From assembly GCA_902546765.1 (NCBI GenBank), contig CACCLG010000001.1, positions 1-64,000 on the forward strand: a stretch of 64,000 nucleotides of DNA, written 5' to 3'. Shown piece by piece: positions 30,908 through 44,200 of this stretch (its first letter is position 1; every line of letters begins with the position of its first letter). The DNA comes from an uncultured Pelagibacteraceae bacterium. GTDB taxonomy: Bacteria > Pseudomonadota > Alphaproteobacteria > Pelagibacterales > Pelagibacteraceae. Both the position numbers and the translations under genes were made by a program. The notes below the pieces were generated by a model, which was not told where the DNA came from, ran no database searches, and saw only the letters and a program-made list of their open reading frames with translations.

Positions 30908-32719
30908 TCAACTTTCTTTTGAAATTTTTAATACACCTATAAATGCCTCTTGTGGTATTTCAACTTTTCCAAATTGTTTAGCTCTTGCTTTACCTTTTTT
31001 TTGTTTTTCAAGAAGTTTTCTTTTTCTATCTAGTGCTCCCCCACCATGGATCTTTGTTAATACATCTTTTTTAAAGCCTTTTATCGTTTCTCTTGCAATA
31101 ATTTTACCTCCAATAGCAGCCTGTATAGGTATCATAAAGTTATGTCTTGGAATTAAATCTTTCAATTTTTCACAAACTTCTCTTCCAGTTGATTGCGCAA
31201 AGTCTGTATGTATCATCATTGCAAGCGCATCTACTGGTTCTGAATTTACTAAAATACTCATTTTTACTAAATCGCCTTCTCTGTGTCCTATTATTTCATA
31301 ATCAAAACTTGCATATCCGCTTGTCATTGATTTTAATCTATCATTAAAATCAAAAACAACTTCATTTAAAGGTAGTTCATAGTTGACAACTACTCTATTT
31401 CCTGAATAGCTTAAATTTGTTTGTATTCCTCTTTTGTCTTGACATATTTTTATAATTGAACCAAGATATTGATCAGGTGTGATAATAGTTGCTTTTATCC
31501 ATGGCTCCTCGATAAAATTGATTAGTGTAGGATCTGGCAAACTTGATGGATTCTGTAAATCATTTACATCTCCATTGTTCATGTGAATTTTATAAACAAC
31601 ACCAGGAGTTGTTGTAAGAAGATTAATGTCAAATTCTCTTTCTAATCTTTCAGTAACAATTTCTAAGTGAAGCAGACCTAGAAACCCACATCTAAAACCT
31701 AATCCTAAAGCAGAGGAAGACTCTGGCTCGTAAGAAAAACTTGCATCATTTAATTGTAACTTAGCTAAACCGTCTTTTAATTTTTGATATTCCGAACTGT
31801 CTACTGGAAACAAACCACAAAATACAACTGGTTTACTTGGTTTAAAACCGGGTAAAGCTTCTTGTAATGGATAATTTGCATCACATATCGTATCTCCAAC
31901 TTTTGTATCAGATAAAACTTTTATGCCAGTTGTTATAAAACCAATTTCACCTGCGTTTAGCTCATTTATGTCTTTAGGTTTGGGTGTGAAAACACCAACT
32001 TTTTCTACAAAATAATCTTGGTTTGTAGACATCATTTTAATTTTCATATTTTTTGATATTTTTCCATCTATAACTCTAACCAAAATTACCACTCCAAGGT
32101 AAGTGTCATACCAACTGTCAACTAACAGACATTTTAATTTATTATTCACCTCTCCTTTTGGACTAGGAAGCGCATTAATTATTTGCTCTAATATATCCTC
32201 TATACCTTCTCCTGTTTTTCCTGAACAGGGAACTGCTTTAGTGGTATCAATCCCTATAACATCTTCAATTTGTTTATTTGTTCTTTCAATATCAGATGCG
32301 GGTAAATCAATTTTATTTAAGACAGGTATTATTTCATGATTTATATCAAGTGCTTGATAAACATTTGCAAGTGTTTGTGCTTCAACACCTTGAGTACTAT
32401 CAACAATTAAAATTGAGCCTTCACATGCATATAATGACCTACTAACTTCATAACTAAAATCAACGTGTCCTGGTGTGTCAATTATATTTAAAACATAATT
32501 CTTTCCGTCTTTTGCTTTATAGTTTAATTTTACAGTTTGTGCTTTAATTGTAATTCCTCTTTCCCTCTCAATATCCATGGAGTCTAAAACTTGTGCCTTC
32601 ATTTCTCTATCCGTAAGCCCACCACATTTGTGAATTATTCTGTCTGCTATAGTTGATTTACCGTGATCTATATGCGCAATAATAGCAAAATTTCTTATAT
32701 TATTAATTCTACTTGTCAT
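30908..32719 (-). CDS. lepA: elongation factor 4
   Basis: [62 protein letters not shown]. Confidence 0.97.
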   Translation of the reverse strand: MTSRINNIRNFAIIAHIDHGKSTIADRIIHKCGGLTDREMKAQVLDSMDIERERGITIKAQTVKLNYKAKDGKNYVLNIIDTPGHVDFSYEVSRSLYACEGSILIVDSTQGVEAQTLANVYQALDINHEIIPVLNKIDLPASDIERTNKQIEDVIGIDTTKAVPCSGKTGEGIEDILEQIINALPSPKGEVNNKLKCLLVDSWYDTYLGVVILVRVIDGKISKNMKIKMMSTNQDYFVEKVGVFTPKPKDINELNAGEIGFITTGIKVLSDTKVGDTICDANYPLQEALPGFKPSKPVVFCGLFPVDSSEYQKLKDGLAKLQLNDASFSYEPESSSALGLGFRCGFLGLLHLEIVTERLEREFDINLLTTTPGVVYKIHMNNGDVNDLQNPSSLPDPTLINFIEEPWIKATIITPDQYLGSIIKICQDKRGIQTNLSYSGNRVVVNYELPLNEVVFDFNDRLKSMTSGYASFDYEIIGHREGDLVKMSILVNSEPVDALAMMIHTDFAQSTGREVCEKLKDLIPRHNFMIPIQAAIGGKIIARETIKGFKKDVLTKIHGGGALDRKRKLLEKQKKGKARAKQFGKVEIPQEAFIGVLKISKES

Positions 32720-32721
32720 AA

Positions 32722-35127
32722 TTAGGATCTTATTTTAGCGCCAGACTTACTCTCGACTGTAGAAATAATTAAATTATTAATTTTTTCTAGATCTTTTTCG
32801 TTTAAAGTTTTTTCAGATGATTGTACTGTAACATTAAGTGCGATTGATTTTTTATCTTTTGGAATATTTTCGCCTTCATAAACATCAAAAACCCTTACAT
32901 TTTTAATTAAATCTTGGTCTATTGATACAATTATATCTATCAAATCTTGTGCTTTAATTTTTTTATCAATTACAAACGCAAAATCTCTCTCGGATTTTTG
33001 ATAATCTGAATATTCAAATTGAGATTTTTGATCTTTAAGTTTTTTCTTGGTTTCTTTAAAAAAATCTAAATATATCTCAAATCCTATTAAAGCATCAGTT
33101 TTAATATCTAGTTTTTTTACAATATTTGGATGTATTTCACCAAAAAATGCAATTGGCTTATCTTCTTCGGTGCTTAGAAAAACTGATCCTGATTTGCCTG
33201 GATGATAATAAGATGGGGCTTGATCTTTTATTATTAGTTTATTTTTACTAAATCCTGCCTCTACTATAGTTTGAATAGTATCTCTCTTTGCATCAAATAC
33301 ATCAACATTTCTCTCTGTTTCTTGCCAATTTAATCTAAAATATTTTCCAGCTTGTAAAGCACCAATTACTGTTAGTTGCTCGCCTGGCTTGGTACCTGAA
33401 AAAACTGGCCCTATCTCAAAAAAAGATAAATCTTTAAATCCTCTGTCTATATTTTTTTTTAAATAAAAAATTAAATTTGGAAATATTGAATTTCTTAAAA
33501 CATTTAAATCTGAACTAATTGGGTTAACAATTTTTATTTCATTATATTTTTCTCTAAATAAATTATTTATTTTAGAGTCTGTAAATGACCAAGTAACTGT
33601 CTCGTAAAAACCTTTAGAAGCCACCGAACGTTGTAAGAAATGGAATAATTTTTGCTGCCTATTTAAAGTTGGTTTAAGTCTAGATTTTTCTGGTATTAGT
33701 GTTTGAATATGTTCATAACCTTTGATTCGAACAATTTCTTCAACAATGTCAATTGGTTGCATAATATCTGGTCTCCATGAAGGAATTTCTAAATCTAAAT
33801 TTTCTTTATTCTCGATGATTTTAAAACCAAGATTGGAAATTATTTTAATTATTTCTTTTTTTTCAATTTTAAATCCTGTTATTTTTTCAAATAAAGAAAT
33901 TTCAAATTTTACTTTATTTGTTTTTTCTTCTTCCAATCTTTGAATGTCAAATTTACTTACTTCACCCCCACACACTTCTTTTATTAGATCAGCTGCTTTA
34001 ATTAGCCCAGCTTCAATTGATTTTGGATCAATTCCTCTTTCAAATCTAAATTTTGCGTCTGTATCTATATTTAGTACTTTTGAAGTTTTTCTAATTGATC
34101 TTGGTAAAAAATACGCTGACTCTAATAATATATTTTTTGTCCCTAGTTCGGTTCCTGAGCGTGTTCCACCTATGATTCCACCTAATCCTAACACTCCTGA
34201 TTGGTCAGAAATTACACACATATTATCATCTAAAGAGTATTTTTTATTGTCTAGTGCTTCAAAAGTTTCACCTTTTTTTGAATTTCTTACTATAATTTCT
34301 TTACTTACTTTATCTGCATCATATGAATGAAGTGGTCTATTTAAATCAATCATCACATAGTTTGTTATATCTACAATTGCAGAAATTGGTTTTTGACCTA
34401 ACGAAACAATTTTATCTTTTAACCACTGAGGACTTTCTTTATTTGAAACCCCCTTTATTAAACAACTGCCAAAAATTGTGCAGCCTTGTTTTTTTTCTTT
34501 TTTAATAGTTACTTTTAAGTCCTGATCAAAATTTTGATTTAATTTACTATCTTTTATTTTTTTTAAAGAACCAACTCCAGCTGCAGCAAGATCTCTTGCA
34601 ATACCTCTAACACCAAGACAATCTGGTCGATTTGGTGTTATAGATAAATCTACAACTTTAGGAGTTTTGGTATCAAAATATTTTTTCCCAATTTTTTCCT
34701 TATACTTTTCTGATAATTCTGTAATTCCTTCGCTATCATCTGATAATTTTAGCTCAGCTTCAGAACACAACATTCCATAAGAAGTAACGCCCCTTATTTT
34801 ACTGATTGATAGTTTCATTTGATTTTTTGGTATTATTGCACCCGGTCCTGCATATACTGTGAACAAACCTTTTTTTGCATTAGGAGCTCCGCACACAACT
34901 TTAACAGTTTCACTGTTACCAATGTCAACGTCACAAACTCTTAATCTATCTGCATTTGGATGTTGTTGCGCATTTATTATTTTTGCAACAATAAAATCAT
35001 CTAGTTCGGAAGGTGCATTTTCAAAACTCTCAACCTCAAGACCAACGTTCGTTAAATTATTAATTATTTCTTTATCATTAAGATTTGTATCTAAATGTTG
35101 TTTAAGCCAATCAATTGTAAATTTCAT
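32722..35127 (-). CDS. pheT: phenylalanyl-tRNA synthetase beta subunit
   Basis: 801 aa; tRNA-binding N-domain, [21 protein letters not shown]. Confidence 0.96.
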   Translation of the reverse strand: MKFTIDWLKQHLDTNLNDKEIINNLTNVGLEVESFENAPSELDDFIVAKIINAQQHPNADRLRVCDVDIGNSETVKVVCGAPNAKKGLFTVYAGPGAIIPKNQMKLSISKIRGVTSYGMLCSEAELKLSDDSEGITELSEKYKEKIGKKYFDTKTPKVVDLSITPNRPDCLGVRGIARDLAAAGVGSLKKIKDSKLNQNFDQDLKVTIKKEKKQGCTIFGSCLIKGVSNKESPQWLKDKIVSLGQKPISAIVDITNYVMIDLNRPLHSYDADKVSKEIIVRNSKKGETFEALDNKKYSLDDNMCVISDQSGVLGLGGIIGGTRSGTELGTKNILLESAYFLPRSIRKTSKVLNIDTDAKFRFERGIDPKSIEAGLIKAADLIKEVCGGEVSKFDIQRLEEEKTNKVKFEISLFEKITGFKIEKKEIIKIISNLGFKIIENKENLDLEIPSWRPDIMQPIDIVEEIVRIKGYEHIQTLIPEKSRLKPTLNRQQKLFHFLQRSVASKGFYETVTWSFTDSKINNLFREKYNEIKIVNPISSDLNVLRNSIFPNLIFYLKKNIDRGFKDLSFFEIGPVFSGTKPGEQLTVIGALQAGKYFRLNWQETERNVDVFDAKRDTIQTIVEAGFSKNKLIIKDQAPSYYHPGKSGSVFLSTEEDKPIAFFGEIHPNIVKKLDIKTDALIGFEIYLDFFKETKKKLKDQKSQFEYSDYQKSERDFAFVIDKKIKAQDLIDIIVSIDQDLIKNVRVFDVYEGENIPKDKKSIALNVTVQSSEKTLNEKDLEKINNLIISTVESKSGAKIRS

Positions 35128-36191
35128 CTACTCAATCCTCTGTAGCTTGATGGTACATCTAAAGGATCGAACCCAAAATGGCTAAGCCATCTATAATCTG
35201 TTTCAAAAAAAGCTCTTAAATCATTAATTCCATATTTTAGCATACCTAATCTATCTATACCGATTCCAAAGGCGTAACCCTGAAATTTCGATGGATCAAC
35301 ATTTACATTTTTTAGGACGTTTGGATGAACCATTCCGCATCCTAAAATTTCTAACCATTTGTCTCCTTCACCTATGATTATTTTTCCATCTTTAATTTCA
35401 TAACCTATATCAACCTCAGCTGATGGTTCTGTAAATGGGAAATGACTTGGTCTAAATCTCATCTTCAATTTATCCACTTCAAAAAACTCTTTAATAAAAT
35501 AATTAAGACAACCTTTAAGATGTCCCATATTTATATCTTTATCTATATGTAGTCCTTCTACTTGATGAAACATAGGTGCATGTGTTTGGTCACTGTCAGA
35601 TCTGTAAGTTCTTCCAGGTGCAATTATTTTGAATGGAGGTTTGCCTTTTAACATAGTCCGAACTTGTACAGGAGAGGTATGTGTCCGTAGTAACAATTCT
35701 TTTTTTTCATCTAAGTAAAATGTGTCATGCATATCTCTTGCTGGATGATTGTCAGGTGTATTAAGTGCTGTAAAATTATTATATTCATTTTCTACATCTG
35801 GACCCTCTTCAACGCTAAAACCTATTTCAGAAAAAATAGATGAAATTTCATCTATTACTTGTGAAACTGGATGAATCTTTCCTTGTTTAAAATCTCTTTC
35901 AGGTAAAGTGACATCTACTTTTTCATTTTCTAACTTTAGGTTTATCTCTTTTGTTTCGATTTCCTCAATTTTGCTTGTAATTTTATTTTGTAGCTCTTCT
36001 TTTATAAAATTTAAGTCTGATGCAAATTTTTTTCGCTCTTCTTGAGAGACTGATCCTAATTTTTTGAACTCGTTAGAGACTATTCCATTTTTACCAAATA
36101 ATTCAGTTTTTATTTGATTTATAGACTCTATATTTTGGTCTATGTCGAGTTTTTTAAGATATTCGTCTTTTATTTTTTTAATATCAGACAT
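35124..36191 (-). CDS. pheS: phenylalanyl-tRNA synthetase alpha subunit
   Basis: [49 protein letters not shown]. Confidence 0.96.
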   Translation of the reverse strand: MSDIKKIKDEYLKKLDIDQNIESINQIKTELFGKNGIVSNEFKKLGSVSQEERKKFASDLNFIKEELQNKITSKIEEIETKEINLKLENEKVDVTLPERDFKQGKIHPVSQVIDEISSIFSEIGFSVEEGPDVENEYNNFTALNTPDNHPARDMHDTFYLDEKKELLLRTHTSPVQVRTMLKGKPPFKIIAPGRTYRSDSDQTHAPMFHQVEGLHIDKDINMGHLKGCLNYFIKEFFEVDKLKMRFRPSHFPFTEPSAEVDIGYEIKDGKIIIGEGDKWLEILGCGMVHPNVLKNVNVDPSKFQGYAFGIGIDRLGMLKYGINDLRAFFETDYRWLSHFGFDPLDVPSSYRGLSR

Positions 36192-36234
36192 TTTAGTAGA
36201 TTATTTGTTAACTTAAGAAAAACAATAGAGAAGA

Positions 36235-36591
36235 TTAGTTTAGAGCTGCTTGTGCTTTTTTTACAATCGTTTTAAATGCTTGTGGATTATCGTATGCGAT
36301 TTCTGCTAGAATTTTTCTATCTAATTTTATTCCTGATTTACTTAGACCATTTATAAACTTAGAGTAAGTTAAACCCTCTTCTCTTACTCCTGCATTAATT
36401 CTTTGAATCCATAAAGATTTAAAATCTCTTTTTTTATTTCTTCTATCTCTATATGCATATTGCATAGCCTTTTCCATTGCTTGTCTTGCAACTCTTATTG
36501 TATTCTTTCTTCTTCCCCATTGGCCTTTTACAGCTTTAAGAACTTTTTTGTGTTTTGCTCTGCTGGTTACGCCTCTTTTAACTCTAGCCAT
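36235..36591 (-). CDS. rplT: 50S ribosomal protein L20
   Basis: [42 protein letters not shown]. Confidence 0.97.
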   Translation of the reverse strand: MARVKRGVTSRAKHKKVLKAVKGQWGRRKNTIRVARQAMEKAMQYAYRDRRNKKRDFKSLWIQRINAGVREEGLTYSKFINGLSKSGIKLDRKILAEIAYDNPQAFKTIVKKAQAALN

Positions 36592-36592
36592 T

Positions 36593-36799
36593 TTATCCTC
36601 TTAAACTATAGGGCATATAAGATTTCACAATTTTTCCATCTTGTTTTGCCATCACAGTTGTGCCCCTTTGTTTTCTTATTTGGGAATTAGTTCTTTTTAT
36701 CATTCCATGCCTTTTACCAGCCTGTGCAGTAATCACTTTTCCTTTAGCTGAAATTTTAAATCTTTTTTTTGCTGAGCTTTTTGTTTTCAATTTAGGCAT
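36593..36799 (-). CDS. rpmI: 50S ribosomal protein L35
   Basis: [22 protein letters not shown]; start trimmed from the listed ORF. Confidence 0.95.
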   Translation of the reverse strand: MPKLKTKSSAKKRFKISAKGKVITAQAGKRHGMIKRTNSQIRKQRGTTVMAKQDGKIVKSYMPYSLRG

Positions 36800-36853
36800 A
36801 ATTTTTGGAGCCTTATACAAATATTAATATTAATTTACAACTAGAAATATGAC

Positions 36854-37399
36854 TTATAATGGCTGAATAACCATTATCATTTGTTTGCCATCAAATTTAG
36901 GCTGTAATTCTACACGACCAATATCTTGCATATCCTGCTTGATTTTATCCATTAACTCATTTCCTAAACTGGAGTGTTGCAGTTCTCTTCCTTTAAAACG
37001 TATTGTAAATTTTACTTTATCCCCTTTTGCTAAAAATTTTTGAGCGTTCTTTATTTTAAAAGTATAGTCATGTACCTCTGTCACAGGTCTTAATTTTATT
37101 TCCTTTAACTCAATTTTTTTTTGTTTCTTTTTTGCTTTATTAGCTTTCTTCTGGGCATCATATTTATATTTACCCATATCCATTATTTTACAAACAGGAG
37201 GTTTAGCGTTTGGTGCAATTTCAATTAAGTCAAGTCCTTCATCCCTAGCACGATTAATTGCGTCATTTAAATTTAAAATACCCAGATTTTCACCATCACT
37301 TGCTATTACCTGAACCTCATGTGAAGTAATCCTGTTGTTTGATCTTGGTCCTTTTGGTTTTGTTCTTTTCTGAAAATAGTTTTGTTTGAAGTCTGGCAC
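36854..37399 (-). CDS. infC: translation initiation factor IF-3
   Basis: NNRITSHEVQVIASDGENLGIL, DLIEIAPNAKPPVCKIMDMGKYKYD. Confidence 0.96.
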   Translation of the reverse strand: MPDFKQNYFQKRTKPKGPRSNNRITSHEVQVIASDGENLGILNLNDAINRARDEGLDLIEIAPNAKPPVCKIMDMGKYKYDAQKKANKAKKKQKKIELKEIKLRPVTEVHDYTFKIKNAQKFLAKGDKVKFTIRFKGRELQHSSLGNELMDKIKQDMQDIGRVELQPKFDGKQMIMVIQPL

Positions 37400-39316
37400 T
37401 TAAATTGAAGGCGCTTTGTTTAAAGCAGAGTATTTTTTTATAAACTCGTTAAAATCCATATTTTCTTGTTTCTTAGAATCCAATCTTCTAATAGTTACTG
37501 TATTAGAGTCAACTTCTTTTTTCCCACAAATTAGTAATAAAGGTACTTTTGACAATGAATGTTCTCTAATTTTATAATTTAAATTATGATTTTTTAAATC
37601 AACCTCACTTGAGATACCAACTTTTTTTAATTCATGATTAATTTTTTTTGAATAGTCATCAATGTCACTTGAAATTGGTATCACGACTACTTGTAATGGT
37701 GTAAGCCAAAAAGGTAATTTACCCGAATAATTTTCAATTAAGATTCCAATAAATCTCTCCAAGGAACCAAACAATGCTCTATGCAGCATTACAGGTATTT
37801 TCTTTGATCCATCTTTTTCAACATAAGTGGCTCCTAATCTTCCAGGTAAATTTAAATCTACTTGTAAGGTTCCACACTGCCAATCTCTTCCTATTGCATC
37901 TCTTAAAACAAACTCAATTTTTGGACCATAAAAAGCACCCTCACCTTTATTTATAGTGTATTCTAGTTTTGTTTCTTTAATTGCCTCTAAAAGAGCAGCT
38001 TCTGATTTATCCCATACAGCATCATCTCCAACTCTCAGATCTGGTCGGTCTGAGTATTTTAATATTACATTTTCAAATCCCAGGTCTTTATAAATTTCTA
38101 AAATTAAATTTGTAACTGATAGGCATTCTTGAGTAATTTGCTCTTCTGTACAAAATATGTGTGCATCATCTTGGGTAAATGCTCTTACTCTTAACAATCC
38201 ATGTAATGCACCAGAAGGTTCATATCTATGAACTTTTCCAAATTCCGACATTTTTAACGGTAAGTCTCTGTAACTTTTTAGTCCTTGATTAAACACTTGA
38301 ACACATCCTGGACAGTTCATTGGTTTTATTGCAAAAACTTTTTCGTCAGGTGTTGTAGATGTATACATATTTGCACCAAATTTTTCCCAATGACCAGATT
38401 TTTCCCATAATGATCGATCAAGAATTTCTGGTGTATTTATCTCTTTATATCCTGCGTGATCTTGTTTAGTTCGCATATAAGAGATTAATTTCTGAAAAAG
38501 GTTCCATCCTTTTTCATGCCAAAATACAGATCCAGGGCTTTCTTCCCTAAAATGAAATAAGTCCATTTCTTTTCCTAACTTTCTGTGATCTCGTTTTTCA
38601 GCTTCTTCAATTCTATTTAAGTATTCATCAAGTTCTTTTTGTGTAGACCAACTGGTGCCATAAACTCTTTGTAACATCTCATTATTCGAGTCTCCTCTCC
38701 AATAAGCACCTGATACTTTTGTTAATTTAAAAAACTTTCCAATTTTGCCTGTAGAACTTAAGTGCGGACCTCTACACAAATCATGCCATTTTCCATGAAA
38801 ATATATAGATACCTCTTCGCCTTCAGGAATGGAATTAATTATTTCGGCTTTATAATGTTCTCCATTATTTTTGAAATGTTTTATAGCATCATTTCTCTTC
38901 CAAACTTCTCTATAAGTTTTTTCATTCCTATCAACAATATCTTTCATTTTGTTCTCTATCTTTTCTAAATCTTCTTGCGTGAATGGCTCTTTCCTTGCAA
39001 AGTCATAATAAAAACCATCTTCAATCACTGGACCTATTGTTACTTGCGTTCCAGGAAAAAGTTCTTGGACTGCCATTGCTAAAATATGGGCAGTATCATG
39101 CCTAATTGTTTCAAGCCCTTCTTTATCTTTTGATGTAAATATCTTTACTTTAGAATCATTTTCAATTTTAAAATCTAGGTCTTTAAGCTGACCATCAACA
39201 CTAATAATTAATGCTTGCTTTGATAATGATTTACTTATTTTTTCAGCAAGCTGAAAACCAGTTACACTTTCACTAAAACTTAATTGTTTTCCGTCTGGTA
39301 GAGTAATATTTGGCAT
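37400..39316 (-). CDS. thrS: threonyl-tRNA synthetase
   Basis: TGS domain, FAIKPMNCPGCVQVF, RVRAFTQDDAHIFC. Confidence 0.97.
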   Translation of the reverse strand: MPNITLPDGKQLSFSESVTGFQLAEKISKSLSKQALIISVDGQLKDLDFKIENDSKVKIFTSKDKEGLETIRHDTAHILAMAVQELFPGTQVTIGPVIEDGFYYDFARKEPFTQEDLEKIENKMKDIVDRNEKTYREVWKRNDAIKHFKNNGEHYKAEIINSIPEGEEVSIYFHGKWHDLCRGPHLSSTGKIGKFFKLTKVSGAYWRGDSNNEMLQRVYGTSWSTQKELDEYLNRIEEAEKRDHRKLGKEMDLFHFREESPGSVFWHEKGWNLFQKLISYMRTKQDHAGYKEINTPEILDRSLWEKSGHWEKFGANMYTSTTPDEKVFAIKPMNCPGCVQVFNQGLKSYRDLPLKMSEFGKVHRYEPSGALHGLLRVRAFTQDDAHIFCTEEQITQECLSVTNLILEIYKDLGFENVILKYSDRPDLRVGDDAVWDKSEAALLEAIKETKLEYTINKGEGAFYGPKIEFVLRDAIGRDWQCGTLQVDLNLPGRLGATYVEKDGSKKIPVMLHRALFGSLERFIGILIENYSGKLPFWLTPLQVVVIPISSDIDDYSKKINHELKKVGISSEVDLKNHNLNYKIREHSLSKVPLLLICGKKEVDSNTVTIRRLDSKKQENMDFNEFIKKYSALNKAPSI

Positions 39317-40471
39317 TTAATTAATTAATTTTTTGTACTCTGAATAAGTAGAAAAACACATTTTTTCAACATTAAACTTCGCAGAAACATTTTTTCTACC
39401 CTCTTTTCCCATCTGTTCAATTGTTGATTTATCAAAATTGAAAAACTCAATTATTTTTTTACTTAAATCGTCTGAGTCTCCAGCATCAAATAAGATACCT
39501 GTTTTATTATTTACAATAGTTTCTTTCGAGCCACCCAGATTGCTTGCAATAATTGGTTTTTCCATTGATTGTGCTTCCACTGCTATTCTGCCAAATGCCT
39601 CGGGTTCAATTGATGTTGATACTATCAAGTCACTAATTTTATAAGCTAAAGGCATATTTTCACAATGATCAACAAATTTTATTTGATCATTCATTCGATA
39701 ATGTTCTACTAGCCTTTTAAGTTTTTTCTTATACAAATCTCTTCCTTGATCACTTCCAAGTATCACTGCTTTAAACGACTTGTGACCTAATTGAATATTT
39801 ATTTTATTCATGGCTTCAATAAACATTTCGTGACCTTTCCACTCAGTAATTCTTCCAGGTAATAATATTGTTTTTTTTTCAACCTCAAGGTTCCAAGATT
39901 TAAACAGTTTATCTTCGTCTTCAGTAAAAGTTGTTGAAGCATCAAAATAATCTATGTTTATTCCTCTAAAAATTACTAGAAATTTTTTGGAGTTATTTAG
40001 ATATTCCTTATAATTTTCTTTAATATGAGAAAATATAAAATTTGATCCAGCTATAACTAAATCTGATCTTAACATTACAGAATTATAAAATTTTTTAATC
40101 TTACTTTTAAAATTATATGTACCATGAAAAGTTGTTACAAATTTTTTTCTAGTAATTTTAGAAGCTAAAAAACATGACCATGCTGGAGCCCTACTCCTAG
40201 CATGAATTATGTCTATATTATAAAAAAAGACAATGACTGAAATCAAAATTGTGTTTAATAACATTATAATGGGGTTTTTAGAATTTACAGGAAGTCTTAT
40301 GTATTTTACTTTTTTTTTATTTATGAATTTGGTTAATGGTCCACCATTTGTAATTAAAAATGAGCTACAATTATTTTCAAATAGATAATGTGCTATATCA
40401 AAACAACCTGTCTCAGCCCCTCCATAACCTAATTTTGGTATTACTTGTAGAACTTTTAATTTTGATGACAT
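39317..40471 (-). CDS. GT4-like glycosyltransferase
   Basis: KLGYGGAETGCFDIA, LLPGRITEWKGHEMFIEA, EPEAFGRIAVEAQSMEKPIIASNLGGSKETIVN. Confidence 0.9.
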   Translation of the reverse strand: MSSKLKVLQVIPKLGYGGAETGCFDIAHYLFENNCSSFLITNGGPLTKFINKKKVKYIRLPVNSKNPIIMLLNTILISVIVFFYNIDIIHARSRAPAWSCFLASKITRKKFVTTFHGTYNFKSKIKKFYNSVMLRSDLVIAGSNFIFSHIKENYKEYLNNSKKFLVIFRGINIDYFDASTTFTEDEDKLFKSWNLEVEKKTILLPGRITEWKGHEMFIEAMNKINIQLGHKSFKAVILGSDQGRDLYKKKLKRLVEHYRMNDQIKFVDHCENMPLAYKISDLIVSTSIEPEAFGRIAVEAQSMEKPIIASNLGGSKETIVNNKTGILFDAGDSDDLSKKIIEFFNFDKSTIEQMGKEGRKNVSAKFNVEKMCFSTYSEYKKLIN

Positions 40472-40513
40472 TAACTGTTATTATATATTAATAAATAGAG
40501 CGTATAAACTTTT

Positions 40514-41266
40514 ATGAACAATTATAAATTTTTGCAAATTTCTAAAAGCATTAAAATTAGATATCTACATCATAATTCAAATAATAATTTATATATTGTT
40601 TTTCTTCATGGATTTATGTCTGATTTAAATGGTGAGAAACCAAAGATTTTCAAAAGATTTTGTAAAAACAATAAATTAGGCTTTTTAGCAATTGAATATT
40701 CTGGGCACGGAAAATCAACAGGTGAGTTTACAAAAGGGAACGTAACAAAATGGACAAATCAAGTCAAAAAAGTAATTAAAAGAGTTTTAAAAAAAAAAGA
40801 TTTTATACTTATTGGTTCAAGTATGGGTTCATGGATATCTGTCAATCAATTTAAGTTTTTTTCAAAACAGATTAAAGGTTTTATAGGAATAGGATCAGCA
40901 CCAGAGTTTTTAGAGAGGGTAATGTGGAAAAAATTTACAGTCAAAATGAAAAAAGAAACCATAGATAAGGGTGTATACAACCTTAAACATGGTGGTTTTG
41001 AATATCCAATCACCTACCAACTTATTAAGGATGGAAGAAAAAATTTAGTATTGAACAAAAAAATTAATGCTAAAATACCTGTAACTCTTTTTCATGGATC
41101 AAAAGATGAGGCAGTTCCAGTAATTTTCTCAAAGAAACTTATTAAAATTTTTAACAATGCAAATAAGAAACTTAATATTATTAAAAATGGTGATCACAGC
41201 CTTTTTGCGAAAAAATATCAATTAAAAATAATTAGAGAGTTAAAATCAATAATTTCTCAGTACTAA
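40514..41266 (+). CDS. alpha/beta hydrolase
   Basis: VFLHGFMSDLNGEKP, IGSSMGSWI, LFHGSKDEAVPV. Confidence 0.85.
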   Translation: MNNYKFLQISKSIKIRYLHHNSNNNLYIVFLHGFMSDLNGEKPKIFKRFCKNNKLGFLAIEYSGHGKSTGEFTKGNVTKWTNQVKKVIKRVLKKKDFILIGSSMGSWISVNQFKFFSKQIKGFIGIGSAPEFLERVMWKKFTVKMKKETIDKGVYNLKHGGFEYPITYQLIKDGRKNLVLNKKINAKIPVTLFHGSKDEAVPVIFSKKLIKIFNNANKKLNIIKNGDHSLFAKKYQLKIIRELKSIISQY

Positions 41267-44200
41267 TTAGCTTGCAAAGCTTTTGACTGACTTTAATGTT
41301 ATAGGATTATCTAATTTATCAAGCATTTCTTTTGGACAAACTTGATAAAAGTTTTTTATCTCACCTTCAAAATTATCTAAAATTTTCTTTGCGTACTCCG
41401 AGTGAGTTTCGCTCACGTGTTCTGAAATGATTTCCCTGAGGTAATTTTTCCAGTAATCCGTTTCTGGTATCTGCCAGATAACAGTCTCTGAATTTACACG
41501 CTTCTCAAAATTATTGTTTTTATCATAAACAAAAGCCATACCACCAGTCATACCAGCAGCAAAATTATCTCCAACATCTCCTAAAATAATAATATTTCCT
41601 CCTGTCATATACTCGCATCCATTTGAATCACAACCTTCAACTACGGCTGTGGCACCAGAGTTTCTCACAGCAAATCTTTCTCCTGCTTGTCCAGCTGCAA
41701 AGAGTTTTCCAGAGGTAGCACCATACAAAACTGTATTTCCAATTATTGTATTCTCATTTGAAATCAAATTACTCTCGTCCTGTAGTTTTATAGAAATAGA
41801 TCCACCAGAAAGACCTTTACCTACATAGTCATTTGCATCACCTTTCAAATTCAATTTTAATCCCTTAATTGCAAAGGCTCCAAAAGATTGACCTGCCGAG
41901 CCTTTAAAATTCAGTGATAAATAATTTTCATCTAGTTTGTTGTTTCCAAATTTTTTATATAAGTGATAAGAGATTCTTGTACCTACAGCCCTATCAGTGT
42001 TTTTAATTTCAAATTCAGTCTCAATTGTTTTATTTTGATCAATTAATTTTTCTATGTCTGGCCATATTTTTTGATCTAAGGTGTCTGGAACCTCATTGAT
42101 TTTTGGATCTTCACAATATCTTTTATTTTTTCCAGGATCTGCTTGAACAAAAAGTGGATTTAAGTCTAAGTCATCTAAATTTGGAGATCCTTTGCTAACT
42201 TGTCTTAATAAGTCTGTTCTACCAATAACTTCATTCAATGATCTAAATCCTAGTTCAGATAGAATTTGTCTTACCTCTTCTGCAATAAAAGTGAATAAGT
42301 TAACAACTTTATCTGGTGTGCCTGTAAATTTTTCTCTTAATTTTTCGTCTTGGGTGCAAACTCCAACTGGACATGTATTTGAGTGACACTGTCTAACCAT
42401 TATGCAACCCATAGCCACTAAAGCTGTAGTTGCTACTCCAAATTCCTCTGCTCCCATCATCGCTGCTATTACCACATCACGACCTGTTTTAATTCCTCCA
42501 TCAGTTCTAAGTGTAACTTGATGTCTTAAGTTGTTTAAAGTAAGAACTTGATTTGCTTCTGTAAGTCCCATTTCCCAAGGTATTCCAACATATTTTACAC
42601 TTGTTTGAGGGGTAGCCCCAGTTCCTCCTGAGTGACCAGAAATTAAAATTATATCTGCTTTAGCTTTTGCTACTCCGGCTGCAATTGTTCCGATACCTGA
42701 TGAAGCTACCAACTTCACGCCTACTCTTGCTTTCGGATTTATTTGTTTAAGATCATAAATTAGTTGGGCCAAATCTTCTATGGAATAGATATCATGATGT
42801 GGTGGTGGTGAAATTAATGTAACTCCAGGTGTAGAGTGTCTTAATCTTGCAATTTCATTAGTAACTTTGAAGCCTGGTAACTGACCACCTTCACCAGGTT
42901 TTGCACCTTGGGCAATTTTGATTTCTATCTCGTTACAATTATTTAAATAATTTATTGTTACCCCAAACCTAGCTGAAGCTATTTGTTTTACTCTTGAATT
43001 CGCACTATCTCCGTTTTCTCTAATTTTAAATCTATCTTCGTCTTCGCCTCCTTCTCCACTACATGAGGCACCCTTTATTCTATTCATGCCAATCGCTAAT
43101 GTTTCGTGTGCTTCTTTGGATAAAGCACCATGAGACATGCTTCCACTACCAAATCTTTTCATAATCTCTTGCACATTTTCTACTTCATCAATTTTGATTG
43201 GATTTTTCGATTTAAAATCTATTAAGTCTCTTAAGCTGATTGGCTGTAGGTTATAAATTCCTTTAGTATATTTCTTATAAACCTCAAAAGAATTTTCAGT
43301 AACTGCAGTTTGTAAAAGATGAATTAATTTACCTTGGTATTGATGTGTCTCACCGTTTTTCCTGTAACGGTATATACCTCCAATTGGTAATATATTAGAT
43401 TGGTTCTCGAATGCTTGTTTGTGAATATTTCTAATTTTTTTTTCAATACCTGTTAGGCCAATTCCAGAGATTTTAGATAGAACACCAGGAAAAAAGTCTT
43501 TAACAATTGTTCTACTAAGGCCTACTGTTTCAAAATTACAACCTCCTCTGTAAGAACTAAGAACAGAAATTCCCATTTTTGACATAATTTTTAATAAACC
43601 TAAATTAACAGATTTGATAAATCTGGAAACACACTCATCAAAACTTAAATTTCCAAATAATTTTTTTGAATTTCTTTCAAATAAACTGTCAAACGCCAAA
43701 TAAGGATTAACAGTCGTTGCTCCTACACCAATTAAAGTTGCAAATGAATGTGTATCAAGAGCATCTCCAGTTTGGACGTTTATTGAAACGTATCCTCTTA
43801 AACCTAATTTTATTAGATGAGTATTAACAGCACCAATACAAAGTAGCATTGGCATTGGTAGCTTTTCACTTGAAATATTTTTATCAGTTAAAATAAGCTG
43901 TGTAATTCCCTCTCTTGCTGCTTGCTCTGCTTGATTTTTTAAATTCTCTAAAGCGCTTTCTAAATCTGAATTTTTATCAAATAAACACTCTAAAATTCTT
44001 TGATTTTTTCCAAAAAAATCTATGAACTTATCAAACTGGGAATTCGATAGAACTGGGCTATCTAAAACGTAAATATTTTCTTCAGTAAGATTGTCAAAAT
44101 CTAATATGTTACCAAGATTCCCAAATCTTGTTTTTAAACTCATCACCTTATTTTCTCTTAAAGAGTCGATTGGTGGATTGGTTACTTGACTAAAATTTTG

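Noticed and set aside
33722-34505. Plus-strand ORFs inside pheT
   Set aside because: Antisense shadows of pheT.
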